Shown here one piece after another: positions 35,316 to 44,873 of a stretch of 64,000 bases of DNA. The notes below the pieces were generated by a model that was not told where the DNA came from, ran no database searches, and saw only the letters and a list, made by a program, of their open reading frames with translations. The translations under genes and the position numbers were made by a program. Position 1 is the first letter of the stretch; every line of letters begins with the position of its first letter. The DNA comes from Pseudomonas brassicacearum subsp. neoaurantiaca (lineage in GTDB: Bacteria > Pseudomonadota > Gammaproteobacteria > Pseudomonadales > Pseudomonadaceae), in NCBI RefSeq assembly GCF_013608025.1, contig NZ_VDLV01000027.1:70334-134333 (forward strand), read 5' to 3'.

Positions 35316-35408
35316 CCTGTGGGAGCGAGCTTGCTCGCGATGGCGGCGGATCAGCAATATCAACGCTGGCTGACACTCCCCAATCGCGAGCAAGCTCGCT
35401 CCCACAGG
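35316..35408. repeat. REP pair, family A (inverted)
   Basis: Inverted family A copies at 35317-35341 and 35383-35408 between the convergent mbtH and LysR genes. Confidence 0.9.
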
Positions 35409-35423
35409 GGCTGGCGTTACCCG

Positions 35424-36320
35424 TTACTGCTTTACCAGAAAATCAATCAACGCCCGTGCCGCCGCTGGCAATTGTCGATGGGGCGGGTAGATGATTGAAA
35501 ACGGTCGGCTGCGCCCACCGAAGTCCTCGAGCAATTCCACCAGTTCCCCTCGCTCGACTCGTTCCCGGACGATGAATTCATAGGTCTGGCAGATCCCCAG
35601 TCCGGCCTGTGCCAGGGAAACGATGCCCAGCACGTCGTCGGACACTTGAACATTGCCTGTCGGCAACCATTCCCGGTCTTCCTGATTGTCACGGAACAGC
35701 CATGGGGCGACGCGTCCGCTGCTGGGCATCACGAAGGGCAGGCAGGCGTGGGCGGCCAGTTCGTCGAAGTGCCTGGGCGTGCCGGCATGCTCCAGGTAGC
35801 GCGGCGCGGCCACCAGGCAGAGGCGGGCGTCTTCCAGTTTGCGGCCGACCAATCCGCTGTCCGGCAGCGGCCCGAGGCGGATCGCCAGGTCATACCCTTC
35901 GGCCACCAGGTCGACGTTGCGGTTGGTGATGCTCAGCTCGACCCGCACCTGCGGGCACGCCTGGGCGAAACGTGAGAGCAGCGCTGGCAGGCGGTAATGG
36001 CCATAGGTGGTTGGCACGCTCAGGCGCACGCGACCGGTCAACACGCCATCCTGGCCCTGGATTCGCCGTTCGGCATCGTCAATCAGGGCAAAGGCCGAGC
36101 GGGACTGTTCCAGGTACAACGTTCCGGCATCGGTCAGGTTCAGCCGGCGCGTCGTGCGGCGCAACAGTTGCACCCCGAGCCGGGCTTCGAGGCGCGAGAT
36201 GGCGCGGCTCAAGACCGAAGGCGTGGTCCCGAGCGCCACGGCGCCGGCGCTGAGGGTGCCTTTTTCCACGACGGTGACGAAGGCTTCCACGTCGGCCAAA
36301 TGATCGAATCGACGGGCCAT
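35424..36320 (-). CDS. LysR-family transcriptional regulator
   Basis: 298 residues with an N-terminal winged helix (DVEAFVTVVEKGTLSAGAVALGTTPSVLSRAISRLEARLGVQLL) and a substrate-binding domain (GRVRLSVPTTYGHYRLPALL, GYDLAIRLGPLPDSGLVGR) of the CrgA/AaeR-like subgroup. GGAGG lies 6 bases before the ATG. It is divergent from the DJ-1/PfpI gene, so it may control that gene. The ligand is unknown. Confidence 0.9.
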   Translation of the reverse strand: MARRFDHLADVEAFVTVVEKGTLSAGAVALGTTPSVLSRAISRLEARLGVQLLRRTTRRLNLTDAGTLYLEQSRSAFALIDDAERRIQGQDGVLTGRVRLSVPTTYGHYRLPALLSRFAQACPQVRVELSITNRNVDLVAEGYDLAIRLGPLPDSGLVGRKLEDARLCLVAAPRYLEHAGTPRHFDELAAHACLPFVMPSSGRVAPWLFRDNQEDREWLPTGNVQVSDDVLGIVSLAQAGLGICQTYEFIVRERVERGELVELLEDFGGRSRPFSIIYPPHRQLPAAARALIDFLVKQ

Positions 36321-36418
36321 TATTGCCTCCAGAGGCCAAGTGATGTTCCTGGCGGCCAGTTTATCGCCGGCAGGCGCATCAATACAGTGAGCGCATCTTT
36401 TATCGAAGCGGAGTCATC

Positions 36419-37264
36419 ATGAAGAAGCTCACTACCTTGGCAACGTCTGTCGTTCTGGCAGGCATCAGTGCCGCAGCCCGTGCCGACAACGTGCTCGTGG
36501 TTCTGTCGGACGCCGATCATCTGGATCTGAAAAATGGCCAGGTCTTCTCCACCGGCTTCTACCTCAACGAGTTGCTACAGCCGGTGAAACTGTTGCTGGA
36601 CGCCGGTCACCACGTGACCTTTGCCACTCCCGAGGGCAGGGCGCCGACCTTGGACCGCTCCTCGGTGGACAAGATGTATTTCAATAACGACGCGGCGGAG
36701 CTCGAGCGCTACCAGGCATTGCTGGCCCAGCTAAAAATCACCTCCTCCGAGGAGTCGCCGGTGATCAGCCTGGCCCGTGTCGAGCAAATGGGCCTGGATC
36801 GGTTCGATGCGCTGTACATTCCCGGCGGGCACGCGCCGATGCAGGATCTGCTCACCAGCGCGCCGCTGGGCCGGGTATTGACGTATTTCCATGGCAAAGG
36901 CAAGACCACCGCGCTGGTTTGCCACGGGCCGATAGCCTTGTTGTCGACGCTACCCGATGCCAGCGGCTTCGTCGGCCAGTTGACCGCCAAGGGCCAGGCC
37001 TCGGCCCAGTCCGGCTGGATCTACGCCGGGTACAAAATGACGGTGATCAGTAACCAGGAAGAAGAATTGGCCAAGGGGCTGCTGGGCGGCGGGGCCATGA
37101 AATTCTACCCACAGAGTGCATTGGAGCAGGCGGGCGGCCAATACAGCAGCAATACGTCGCCGTGGACGTCCCATGTGGTGACGGATCGGGAGTTGATCAC
37201 CGGCCAGAATCCGGCGTCGGCGCTGGAGGTGGGGCAGGCGTTGGTCAAGCGGTTGAAACGCTGA
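36419..37264 (+). CDS. Exported DJ-1/PfpI-family protein
   Basis: 281 residues with a signal peptide (LTTLATSVVLAGISAAARADN), so it should be periplasmic, which is unusual for this mostly cytosolic superfamily. The nucleophile elbow is TALVCHGPIALL with Cys followed by His, as in Hsp31-type and glyoxalase III-type members; YIPGGHAPMQDL supplies the upstream part of the site. Possible roles are chaperone or glyoxalase, which cannot be told apart here. GGAG is 5 bases before the ATG. Confidence 0.82.
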   Translation: MKKLTTLATSVVLAGISAAARADNVLVVLSDADHLDLKNGQVFSTGFYLNELLQPVKLLLDAGHHVTFATPEGRAPTLDRSSVDKMYFNNDAAELERYQALLAQLKITSSEESPVISLARVEQMGLDRFDALYIPGGHAPMQDLLTSAPLGRVLTYFHGKGKTTALVCHGPIALLSTLPDASGFVGQLTAKGQASAQSGWIYAGYKMTVISNQEEELAKGLLGGGAMKFYPQSALEQAGGQYSSNTSPWTSHVVTDRELITGQNPASALEVGQALVKRLKR

Positions 37265-37300
37265 TTCAAGAACACCACCGAGTCCCTGTGGAAGACTCAC

Positions 37301-37393
37301 CTGTGGGAGCGAGCTTGCTCGCGATTGCGGTTCGTCAGCAGCATCAGTGTTGGCTGACACTCCGCTATCGCGAGCAAGCTCGCTCCCACAGGG
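37301..37393. repeat. REP pair, family A (inverted)
   Basis: Inverted family A copies at 37301-37325 and 37367-37393 between the convergent DJ-1/PfpI gene and ppsR. Confidence 0.9.
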
Positions 37394-37411
37394 TTTTGTT
37401 GTGTCGCGGGT

Positions 37412-38230
37412 TTACTTGAACCGCCGCTCCACCCCTTTCTCCACCAGGATCTTCGCCGATATCTCTTCCACGGAAAAATGCGTGGAGTTGATGTGGGGAA
37501 TGTTCTCCCGCCGGAACAGGTTTTCCACCTCGCGCACTTCGAATTCGCACTGGGCGTAGCTCGAATAGCGGCTGTTGGGCTTGCGCTCGTTGCGGATCGC
37601 GGTGAGGCGGTCCGGGTCGATGGTCAGGCCGAACAGCTTGTGCTGGTGGGCGCGCAGGGCGCTGGGCAGTTGCAGGCGCTCCATGTCGTCTTCGGTCAGC
37701 GGATAGTTGGCCGCGCGGATGCCGAATTGCATCGCCATATACAGGCACGTCGGCGTCTTACCACACCGCGACACACCCACTAGGATCAGGTCGGCCTTGT
37801 CGTAATAATGCGTGCGGGCGCCGTCGTCGTTGTCCAGCGCGAAGTTGACCGCCTCGATCCGCTCCATGTAGTTGGAGTTGTGGCCAATGGAGTGGGACTT
37901 GCCGACCGAGTAGGAGGAATGCTCGCTCAGCTCCTGCTCCAGGGGCGCCAGGAACGTGGAAAAAATGTCGATCATGAAACCATTCGACGTTGCAAGAATC
38001 TCACGGATGTCTTGATTGACGATGGTGTCGAAGATGATCGGCCGGAAACCGTCGGTTTCGGCGGCTTTATTGATTTGCTGTACCATGGCCCGCGCCTTGT
38101 CGACGCTGTCGATGTACGGACGTATGAATTTGGCGAAGGTTATGTTTTCGAACTGTGCCAACAGGCTTTGGCCTAGCGTTTCGGCCGTGATGCCGGTGCC
38201 GTCGGAGATAAAGAAAGCAGATCGTTTCAT
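37412..38230 (-). CDS. ppsR: PEP synthase regulatory protein (kinase/pyrophosphorylase)
   Basis: 272-residue DUF299 protein. It inactivates phosphoenolpyruvate synthase by ADP-dependent phosphorylation and reactivates it by Pi-dependent dephosphorylation. The N-terminal FFISDGTGITAETLGQSLLAQF and the P-loop-like GVSRCGKTPTCLYMA (about 151-165) are characteristic. It is divergent from ppsA, its target. Confidence 0.94.
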   Translation of the reverse strand: MKRSAFFISDGTGITAETLGQSLLAQFENITFAKFIRPYIDSVDKARAMVQQINKAAETDGFRPIIFDTIVNQDIREILATSNGFMIDIFSTFLAPLEQELSEHSSYSVGKSHSIGHNSNYMERIEAVNFALDNDDGARTHYYDKADLILVGVSRCGKTPTCLYMAMQFGIRAANYPLTEDDMERLQLPSALRAHQHKLFGLTIDPDRLTAIRNERKPNSRYSSYAQCEFEVREVENLFRRENIPHINSTHFSVEEISAKILVEKGVERRFK

Positions 38231-38414
38231 TTGCGCCTTGGGCCTTAAGCTAGTGAGCTAGTCACGATTCTTGGATATGATAGGCGCGATTTGCCGGCCG
38301 CCCTTGGCCCGCATTCTCACTTATTTTCCAGGTCCAGGCCATATCGCCGGCAAGCGCTCCCCTGGAGTCGCCGGTGCCTTGAGCTTTTCCAACACAGTTA
38401 GTGGAGAGATCACC

Positions 38415-40790
38415 TTGGTAGAGTACGTAGTTTCCCTCGATAAGCTCGGCGTCCATGATGTAGAGCATGTGGGGGGCAAGAACGCATCCCTGGGCGAGAT
38501 GATCAGTAACCTCGCCGGCGCTGGCGTCTCGGTGCCAGGTGGCTTCGCCACGACCGCCCAGGCTTATCGTGATTTCCTGGAACTGAGCGGCCTGAACAAG
38601 CAGATCCACGATGCGCTCGATGCCCTGGACGTCGATGACGTCAACGCCCTGGCCAAGACCGGTGCCCAGATCCGCCAATGGATCATGGAAGCCGAGTTCC
38701 CCGAGAAACTGAACGCCGAGATCCGCACCGCTTTCGCCAAGCTCTCCGAAGGCAACCCCGACATCGCCGTCGCCGTGCGCTCTTCGGCCACCGCCGAAGA
38801 CTTGCCGGACGCCTCGTTCGCGGGCCAGCAGGAGACCTTCCTGAACATCCGTGGCGTGGAAAACGTCATCCGGGCCGCCAAGGAAGTCTTCGCCTCCCTT
38901 TTCAACGACCGTGCCATTTCCTACCGCGTGCACCAGGGCTTCGACCACAAGCTGGTCGCCCTGTCCGCCGGTGTGCAGCGCATGGTCCGTTCCGAAACCG
39001 GCACTGCCGGCGTGATGTTCACCCTCGACACCGAGTCGGGCTTCCGTGACGTCGTGTTCATCACCGGCGCCTACGGCCTGGGTGAAACCGTCGTACAAGG
39101 CGCGGTGAACCCGGATGAGTTCTATGTCCACAAAGGCACGCTGGAAGCCGGTCGCCCGGCCATCCTGCGTCGCAACCTGGGCAGCAAGGCGATCAAGATG
39201 GTCTACGGCGACGAAGCCAAGGCCGGTCGTTCGGTCAAGACCGTCGACGTCGACAAGGCCGACCGCGCGCGCTTCTGCCTGACCGACGCCGAAGTCAGCG
39301 AGCTGGCCAAGCAGGCGATGATCATCGAGAAGCACTACAAGTGCCCGATGGACATCGAGTGGGCCAAGGACGGTGACGACGGCAAGCTGTACATCGTGCA
39401 GGCCCGTCCGGAAACCGTGAAGAGCCGCACCCAGGCCAACGTCATGGAGCGCTACCTGCTCAAGGAAACCGGCACCGTGCTGGTGGAAGGTCGCGCCATT
39501 GGCCAGCGCATCGGCGCCGGCAAGGTGCGGATCATCAAGGACGTCTCGGAGATGGACAAGGTCCAGGCCGGCGACGTATTGGTGTCCGACATGACCGACC
39601 CGGACTGGGAACCGGTGATGAAGCGCGCCAGCGCCATCGTCACCAACCGCGGCGGCCGCACCTGCCACGCGGCGATCATCGCCCGTGAGCTGGGTATTCC
39701 GGCCGTGGTCGGTTGCGGCAACGCCACCGAGTTGCTGAAGGATGGCCAGGGCGTGACCGTTTCCTGTGCCGAAGGCGACACCGGCTACATCTTCGAAGGC
39801 GAGCTGGGCTTCGACATCAAGAAAAACTCCGTGGACGCCATGCCGGAGCTGCCGTTCAAAATCATGATGAACGTCGGCAACCCGGACCGCGCCTTTGACT
39901 TCGCGCAGTTGCCGAACGCCGGCGTGGGCCTGGCCCGCCTGGAGTTCATCATCAACCGCATGATCGGCGTGCACCCCAAGGCACTGCTGAACTACGACGG
40001 CCTGCCGCAGGAAATCAAGGACAGCGTCGACAAGCGCATTGCCGGCTACGACGATCCGGTCGGTTTCTATGTCGAAAAACTGGTTGAAGGTATCAGCACC
40101 CTGGCGGCGGCGTTCTGGCCGAAGAAAGTCATCGTGCGCCTCTCGGACTTCAAGTCCAACGAATACGCCAACCTGATCGGCGGCAAGCTCTATGAGCCGG
40201 AAGAAGAGAACCCGATGCTGGGCTTCCGTGGTGCTTCGCGCTACATCAGCGAGTCGTTCCGCGATTGCTTCGAGCTCGAATGCCGTGCCCTCAAGCGCGT
40301 GCGCAACGAGATGGGCCTGGACAACGTCGAGATCATGGTGCCGTTCGTGCGGACCCTCGGTGAAGCGAGCCAGGTGGTCGACCTGCTGGCGGAAAACGGC
40401 TTGGCCCGTGGTGAAAACGGCTTGCGCGTGATCATGATGTGCGAGCTGCCGTCCAACGCAATCCTGGCCGAGGAATTCCTCGAATTCTTCGACGGCTTCT
40501 CCATCGGTTCCAACGACCTGACCCAGCTGACCTTGGGCCTGGACCGAGACTCCGGCATCATCGCCCACCTGTTCGACGAGCGTAACCCGGCGGTCAAGAA
40601 GCTGCTGGCCAATGCCATCGCCGCCTGCAACAAGGCTGGCAAGTACATCGGCATCTGCGGCCAGGGCCCTTCGGACCACCCGGACCTGGCCAAGTGGCTG
40701 ATGGAGCAGGGCATCGAAAGCGTTTCATTGAACCCGGACTCCGTCCTGGAAACCTGGTTTTTCCTGGCTGAGGGTCAGGCTTCGGCCTGA
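38415..40790 (+). CDS. ppsA: Phosphoenolpyruvate synthase
   Basis: 791 residues from a TTG at 38415 with GGAG 8 bases upstream; this reproduces the length and N-terminus (VEYVVSLDKLGVHD) of P. aeruginosa PpsA. It converts pyruvate and ATP to PEP, AMP and Pi in gluconeogenesis. N-terminal ATP-binding domain (AVAVRSSATAEDLPDASFAGQQ), swivelling domain with the phospho-His in TNRGGRTCHAAIIARELG, and C-terminal PEP-binding barrel (GIGQRIGAG, IGSNDLTQLTLGLDRDSG). In-frame extension upstream to 38271 has no support. Confidence 0.96.
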   Translation: MVEYVVSLDKLGVHDVEHVGGKNASLGEMISNLAGAGVSVPGGFATTAQAYRDFLELSGLNKQIHDALDALDVDDVNALAKTGAQIRQWIMEAEFPEKLNAEIRTAFAKLSEGNPDIAVAVRSSATAEDLPDASFAGQQETFLNIRGVENVIRAAKEVFASLFNDRAISYRVHQGFDHKLVALSAGVQRMVRSETGTAGVMFTLDTESGFRDVVFITGAYGLGETVVQGAVNPDEFYVHKGTLEAGRPAILRRNLGSKAIKMVYGDEAKAGRSVKTVDVDKADRARFCLTDAEVSELAKQAMIIEKHYKCPMDIEWAKDGDDGKLYIVQARPETVKSRTQANVMERYLLKETGTVLVEGRAIGQRIGAGKVRIIKDVSEMDKVQAGDVLVSDMTDPDWEPVMKRASAIVTNRGGRTCHAAIIARELGIPAVVGCGNATELLKDGQGVTVSCAEGDTGYIFEGELGFDIKKNSVDAMPELPFKIMMNVGNPDRAFDFAQLPNAGVGLARLEFIINRMIGVHPKALLNYDGLPQEIKDSVDKRIAGYDDPVGFYVEKLVEGISTLAAAFWPKKVIVRLSDFKSNEYANLIGGKLYEPEEENPMLGFRGASRYISESFRDCFELECRALKRVRNEMGLDNVEIMVPFVRTLGEASQVVDLLAENGLARGENGLRVIMMCELPSNAILAEEFLEFFDGFSIGSNDLTQLTLGLDRDSGIIAHLFDERNPAVKKLLANAIAACNKAGKYIGICGQGPSDHPDLAKWLMEQGIESVSLNPDSVLETWFFLAEGQASA

Positions 40791-40833
40791 TCGAGTGAAG
40801 GGGCCTCACCGGAATATCGGTTGGTGGAATCCA

Positions 40834-40924
40834 CCGTGGCGAGGGAGCTTGCTCCCGCTTGAGTGCGAAGCACTCATAGAAGGTCTGCTGCGCAGCCCAG
40901 CGGGAGCAAGCTCCATCGCCACCG
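40834..40924. repeat. REP pair, family B (inverted)
   Basis: Inverted family B copies after ppsA (40834-40860 and 40891-40924). Confidence 0.88.
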
Positions 40925-40971
40925 TTTCCTCTCAGTAGTATTCGGTCAGATGGCCCCTTTTGATTTGAAAT

Positions 40972-41004
40972 AGGGCGGGCTCCACAAGGAAACCGCCCTT
41001 TTTT
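40972..41004 (+). terminator. Intrinsic terminator after ppsA
   Basis: AGGGCGG (40972-40978) pairs with CCGCCCT (40993-40999), followed by a run of T. It ends the ppsA transcript only 14 bases before the next gene start. Confidence 0.7.
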
Positions 41005-41017
41005 GTGCAAGAAGATC

Positions 41018-42007
41018 ATGCAAAGCAGCAGCAATCTATTTCCCGTCGCCCTGATCAGCGCCGAGCGGCGCGGTGATCTGAGCGAAGATGTCTATCGCCT
41101 CAAACCTGGCAACAGCCCGGACTACAGCGTCGAGCTGGCCGTCACCCGGCTGGGTATGGCCGATGCCGGCGAAACCCGTGGTGTCCCGGTAATCCTGCTG
41201 CACGGCAGTTTTTCCAACCGACGCTTCTGGTACTCGCCCAAGGGCCTCGGCCTGGGAGCGTACCTGGCTCGCCTGGGCTTCGATGTCTGGATTCCCGAGA
41301 TGCGTGGCCATGGGTTGTCCCAGCGTAACCAGGGCTATCGCAACAACCGCGTGGCTGACTACGCCCGTTATGACCTGCCGGCGATCGGCGCCTTTGTGCG
41401 CGAGCAAAGTGGACAAGTGCCGCACTGGGTTGGCCATTCCTTGGGCGGTATCACCTTGGCGGCAGCCCTGGGTGGCCATTACCTGGGCGAGCCCGCCATG
41501 GCGTCGGCGGCATTTTTCGGTACCCAGGTCAGCCGCACCTATTGGCCGTTGAAAATCCCGCCGGTGGAATGGAGCGGGCGCTTCATTCTCAAGCGTTTCG
41601 CGCAATTGTCCGGCTCAAGGCTCAAGCGCGGACCGGAAGATGAACCCATTGGCCTGGCCCTGGAGAGCATGCGTTGGTATGGCCTGTTCGGGCGTTTCGG
41701 CGATGCCGAGAAGAACTGGTGGGCAGGCCTGGCCGATGTGCAGGTGCCGGTATTGGCGGTGAGCGCTGCCAACGATCATCAGGATCCCACCTGGGCTTGC
41801 CGCAAACTGTTCGAACAGATCGGTTCCGAGCACAAGCAGTTTGTCTGCCTGGGGCGGGAACAGGGTTTCACCAGTGATTTTGGCCATGTCGAGATGCTCG
41901 TCAGCAAGGCCGCGCAAACGGAGGTCTGGCCGCTGGTGGCGCGCTGGCTGCAAGACCAGCAGGCGTCATTGCTGCCGGATCAGCCCAGGCTGGCCGAAGC
42001 GGTCTGA
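41018..42007 (+). CDS. Alpha/beta hydrolase
   Basis: 329-residue alpha/beta-hydrolase: oxyanion motif LLHGSFSNRRFW, nucleophile elbow WVGHSLGGITLA and a late His in DFGHVEMLV; the acid is probably the Asp of AANDHQDP. The equivalent gene lies between ppsA and rraA in P. aeruginosa (PA1771). ATG 41018 is used; a TTG at 41003 falls in the terminator region. The substrate is unknown. Confidence 0.85.
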   Translation: MQSSSNLFPVALISAERRGDLSEDVYRLKPGNSPDYSVELAVTRLGMADAGETRGVPVILLHGSFSNRRFWYSPKGLGLGAYLARLGFDVWIPEMRGHGLSQRNQGYRNNRVADYARYDLPAIGAFVREQSGQVPHWVGHSLGGITLAAALGGHYLGEPAMASAAFFGTQVSRTYWPLKIPPVEWSGRFILKRFAQLSGSRLKRGPEDEPIGLALESMRWYGLFGRFGDAEKNWWAGLADVQVPVLAVSAANDHQDPTWACRKLFEQIGSEHKQFVCLGREQGFTSDFGHVEMLVSKAAQTEVWPLVARWLQDQQASLLPDQPRLAEAV

Positions 42008-42134
42008 TACCGAGGCTCTGGCCAGGGGCATTTCGCTCTGGCCGGCTTGCGGCTAAGATATGACGCGCTACGTTGTTCCGGTCACAAACGGTTGTTCATT
42101 CAGCCAGACGTTCAAGCCCAGCAGGAGTTGTTCG

Positions 42135-42626
42135 ATGAACCATTACCTCACGCCCGACCTGTGCGATGCCTACCCGGACCTGGTGCAAGTCCTGGAGCCG
42201 ATGTTCAGCAATTTCGGTGGCCGCGATTCCTTCGGCGGTGAAATCGTGACCATCAAGTGCTTCGAGGACAATTCGCGGGTCAAGGAACAGGTTGAACTCG
42301 ACGGCAAGGGCAAGGTGCTGGTTGTCGATGGCGGTGGATCCCTGCGCCGGGCGTTGCTGGGCGACATGCTGGCTGAAAAGGCTGCGAAAAATGGCTGGGA
42401 AGGGCTGGTGATCTACGGTTGCATCCGCGATGTCGACGTCATTGCCCAGACCGACCTTGGCGTCCAGGCACTGGCCAGCCACCCGATGAAGACTGATCGG
42501 CGTGGCGTCGGCGAGCTCAATGTGGCAGTGACCTTCGCTGGCGTGACGTTCCGTCCGGGCGAGTATGTCTATGCCGACAACAACGGCGTGATCGTCTCGC
42601 CGAGCCCGCTGAAAATGCCTGAATAA
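42135..42626 (+). CDS. rraA: Ribonuclease E activity regulator RraA
   Basis: 163 residues. RraA binds the C-terminal region of RNase E and lowers its activity; the same fold occurs in HMG/CHA aldolases. Typical stretches: TPDLCDAYPDLVQVLEPMF, VVDGGGSLRRALLGDMLA, GLVIYGCIRDVD and VYADNNGVIVS. AGGAG lies 7 bases before the ATG at 42135; the upstream in-frame extension is not conserved in the family. Confidence 0.95.
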   Translation: MNHYLTPDLCDAYPDLVQVLEPMFSNFGGRDSFGGEIVTIKCFEDNSRVKEQVELDGKGKVLVVDGGGSLRRALLGDMLAEKAAKNGWEGLVIYGCIRDVDVIAQTDLGVQALASHPMKTDRRGVGELNVAVTFAGVTFRPGEYVYADNNGVIVSPSPLKMPE

Positions 42627-42650
42627 GCGTCTTGACCATAAGGGATGAGG

Positions 42651-43646
42651 ATGTTCGAGGAAGAAAACGCGCAATGGGGGCTGGTGCATGCCCTGGTGCT
42701 GGACGGTAAAGGCGGCGCGCGTTCAATAGCCCGGACCGAACTTGACGATCTGCAGTTGCAGGCCCATGAAAGCCTGTGGCTGCATTGGGATCGCAGTCAT
42801 CCGCAAACTCATACGTGGTTGCGCAAATCCAGTGGCTTGAGTGAGTTCAATTGCGATCTGCTGCTGGAAGAGAACACCCGGCCGCGCCTGCTGCCGCTGC
42901 CCAACGCCGAGCTGCTGCTGTTTTTGCGCGGAATCAACCTGAACCCGGGTGCCGAGCCGGAAGACATGGTCTCGGTGCGCATCTTCGCCGCCGCCCAGCG
43001 GGTGATTTCCCTGCGGCTGCGTCCGTTGCGGGCCACCGATGAGCTGTTGGCCGAATTGGCCGAAGGGAAGGGGCCGAGGACGGCGTCGGAACTCATCCTT
43101 TATATGGCGCAATACCTGACCAACAAAGTGCAGGATCTGGTGACGTGCCTGTCCGAAATCGTCGATACCGAGGAAGAAAAACTCGACACCGACGAACGGT
43201 ACACCCCCGAGCATGACGCTATCTTGCACATCCGCCGAAGGGCCGCCGGACTGAAGCGATTCCTGGCGCCGCAGCGGGACATTTTCGGGCAGATGTCACG
43301 GATAAAGTTGCCCTGGTTCGTCGAGGACGATGGCGATTACTGGAATGAATTGAACAACAGCCTGACCCGTTATCTCGAGGAGCTGGAGTTGACCCGAGAG
43401 CGCGTGGGGCTTGTGCTGGAGGCGGAGGACCGGCGTCTTTCGGTGCGCATGAACCGCACCATGTACCGCTTCGGCATCATCACCGGAATTTTCCTGCCGA
43501 TGAGTTTTCTCACCGGGCTGCTGGGCATCAACGTCGGCGGCATTCCGTTTTCCGCGAGCCCCTACGGCTTCGTGGTCGCCTGCCTGCTGATGGTCTGCGT
43601 GGCCCTGGGGCAATGGTGGCTGTTCCGCCGTTTGCGTTGGGTGTGA
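42651..43646 (+). CDS. cmaX: CmaX, CorA/ZntB-type divalent cation transporter
   Basis: 331-residue member of the 2-TM-GxN (CorA) family. A long cytoplasmic funnel domain is followed by two C-terminal transmembrane helices (FGIITGIFLPMSFLTGLL; GFVVACLLMVCVALGQWWLF) joined by a GIN motif, as in ZntB, instead of CorA's GMN. It may carry Zn or Mg. It heads the cmaX-crfX-cmpX-sigX-oprF block known from P. aeruginosa and P. fluorescens. ATG 42651 is better spaced from AAGGG than ATG 42645. Confidence 0.88.
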   Translation: MFEEENAQWGLVHALVLDGKGGARSIARTELDDLQLQAHESLWLHWDRSHPQTHTWLRKSSGLSEFNCDLLLEENTRPRLLPLPNAELLLFLRGINLNPGAEPEDMVSVRIFAAAQRVISLRLRPLRATDELLAELAEGKGPRTASELILYMAQYLTNKVQDLVTCLSEIVDTEEEKLDTDERYTPEHDAILHIRRRAAGLKRFLAPQRDIFGQMSRIKLPWFVEDDGDYWNELNNSLTRYLEELELTRERVGLVLEAEDRRLSVRMNRTMYRFGIITGIFLPMSFLTGLLGINVGGIPFSASPYGFVVACLLMVCVALGQWWLFRRLRWV

Positions 43647-43709
43647 TGGGATTTCATGTGACCCGACGAAATTTGATCGCGTCTTCCACAGACATCACGA
43701 GAGGTGCGT

Positions 43710-43955
43710 ATGCACGATCCGTTTGAACAGTCTCTGCGCGACATGCTCAAGGCCTCGCCGTCCAGCCGGGACGATGACGCTTGCCTGGGCCGTGTACTCA
43801 AAACCGCCAACCGCCAGGTCGGCGCTGGCGATCTGTTCAGTCTGCTGGGCCGTTGGCTGCCCGCGCTGATGATCGCCCTGAACAACGGGTCGGCCCACGT
43901 CTCGCCGGTTTCCCGTCGCAAACCTGTTACTCGCACCGCTGATAAGGCTGACTGA
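43710..43955 (+). CDS. crfX: CrfX small protein
   Basis: 81-residue protein (MHDPFEQSLRDMLKASPSSR...) with a short hydrophobic part (WLPALMIALNN) and a basic tail. Position between cmaX and cmpX, and its size, identify it as CrfX. GAGG lies 5 bases before the ATG. Its molecular function is unknown; it is co-transcribed with cmpX, which begins 2 bases after its stop. Confidence 0.85.
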   Translation: MHDPFEQSLRDMLKASPSSRDDDACLGRVLKTANRQVGAGDLFSLLGRWLPALMIALNNGSAHVSPVSRRKPVTRTADKAD

Positions 43956-43957
43956 AT

Positions 43958-44782
43958 ATGGAACTCGATCTCTGGACCCAGAGCCTCGTCACGGCAATGA
44001 CCGCGTTGTGGACCAAGGTGGCTAATTTCATTCCCAATCTGTTCGGCGCCCTGGTGGTGCTGTTGTTGGGCTTCGTCGTGGCCAAGCTGCTGGACACGCT
44101 GCTGTCCAAACTGCTCGCCAAATTGGGTCTTGATCGCCTGATGGGCGGCACCGGCCTGACCAAGCTGTTGTCCCGTGGCGGCATCCAGGTGCCAATCTCG
44201 ACGCTGGTGGGCAAGATCGTCTATTGGTTCGTGCTGCTTATATTCCTGGTTTCCGCCGCTGAGTCCCTTGGTCTTGAACGCGTTTCGGCGACCCTCGACA
44301 TGCTGGCGCTGTATTTGCCGAAGGTCTTCGGTGCCGCGCTGGTGCTGCTGGTCGGCGTGCTGCTGGCGCAACTGGCCAACGGGTTGGTACGCGGCGCAGC
44401 CGAAGGCGTCGGTCTGGATTACGCCGCCGGCGTGGGGCGAATCGCCCAGGGCCTGGTGATCATCATCAGTATTTCGGTCGCGATCAGTCAGTTGGAGGTC
44501 AAGACAGACCTGCTCAACCATGTGATCGTGATTGTCTTGATTACCGTTGGTCTGGCGGTCGCGCTGGCAATGGGGTTGGGAAGCCGGGAAATCGCCGGCC
44601 AGATTCTTGCGGGAATCTATGTGCGTGAACTGTATGAGGTTGGGCAACAAGTGCGTGTTGGCGAGGTCGAAGGCCAGATCGAAGAGATCGGCACGGTGAA
44701 AACCACATTGCTGACCGAGGAGGGCGAGTTGGTGTCGCTTTCCAATCGGATCCTGCTGGAACAGCATGTGAGTAGCCGCTAA
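43958..44782 (+). CDS. cmpX: CmpX mechanosensitive-channel-like membrane protein
   Basis: 274 residues with several transmembrane helices (LFGALVVLLLGFVVAKLLD, IVYWFVLLIFLVSAAESL, VFGAALVLLVGVLLAQLA, HVIVIVLITVGLAVALAMGLG) and a C-terminal MscS-like beta domain (LYEVGQQVRVGEVEGQIEEIG). In P. aeruginosa CmpX influences sigX expression and envelope stress. It lies directly upstream of sigX. Confidence 0.9.
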   Translation: MELDLWTQSLVTAMTALWTKVANFIPNLFGALVVLLLGFVVAKLLDTLLSKLLAKLGLDRLMGGTGLTKLLSRGGIQVPISTLVGKIVYWFVLLIFLVSAAESLGLERVSATLDMLALYLPKVFGAALVLLVGVLLAQLANGLVRGAAEGVGLDYAAGVGRIAQGLVIIISISVAISQLEVKTDLLNHVIVIVLITVGLAVALAMGLGSREIAGQILAGIYVRELYEVGQQVRVGEVEGQIEEIGTVKTTLLTEEGELVSLSNRILLEQHVSSR

Positions 44783-44873
44783 CCCGGCAAATCCTGCTAA
44801 TGTATGCCGCCGCAAAATGCCTGTCATCGCAGATTGCGGCGCACATTGACCTAGACTGTCGGCCCGACTTGTT

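Noticed and set aside
38262..40679. Minus-strand ORF of 805 codons opposite ppsA
   Set aside because: It is antisense to a clear PpsA, and its translation is low-complexity with many Val, His, Asp and Gly residues, as expected from the reverse of GC-rich codons.
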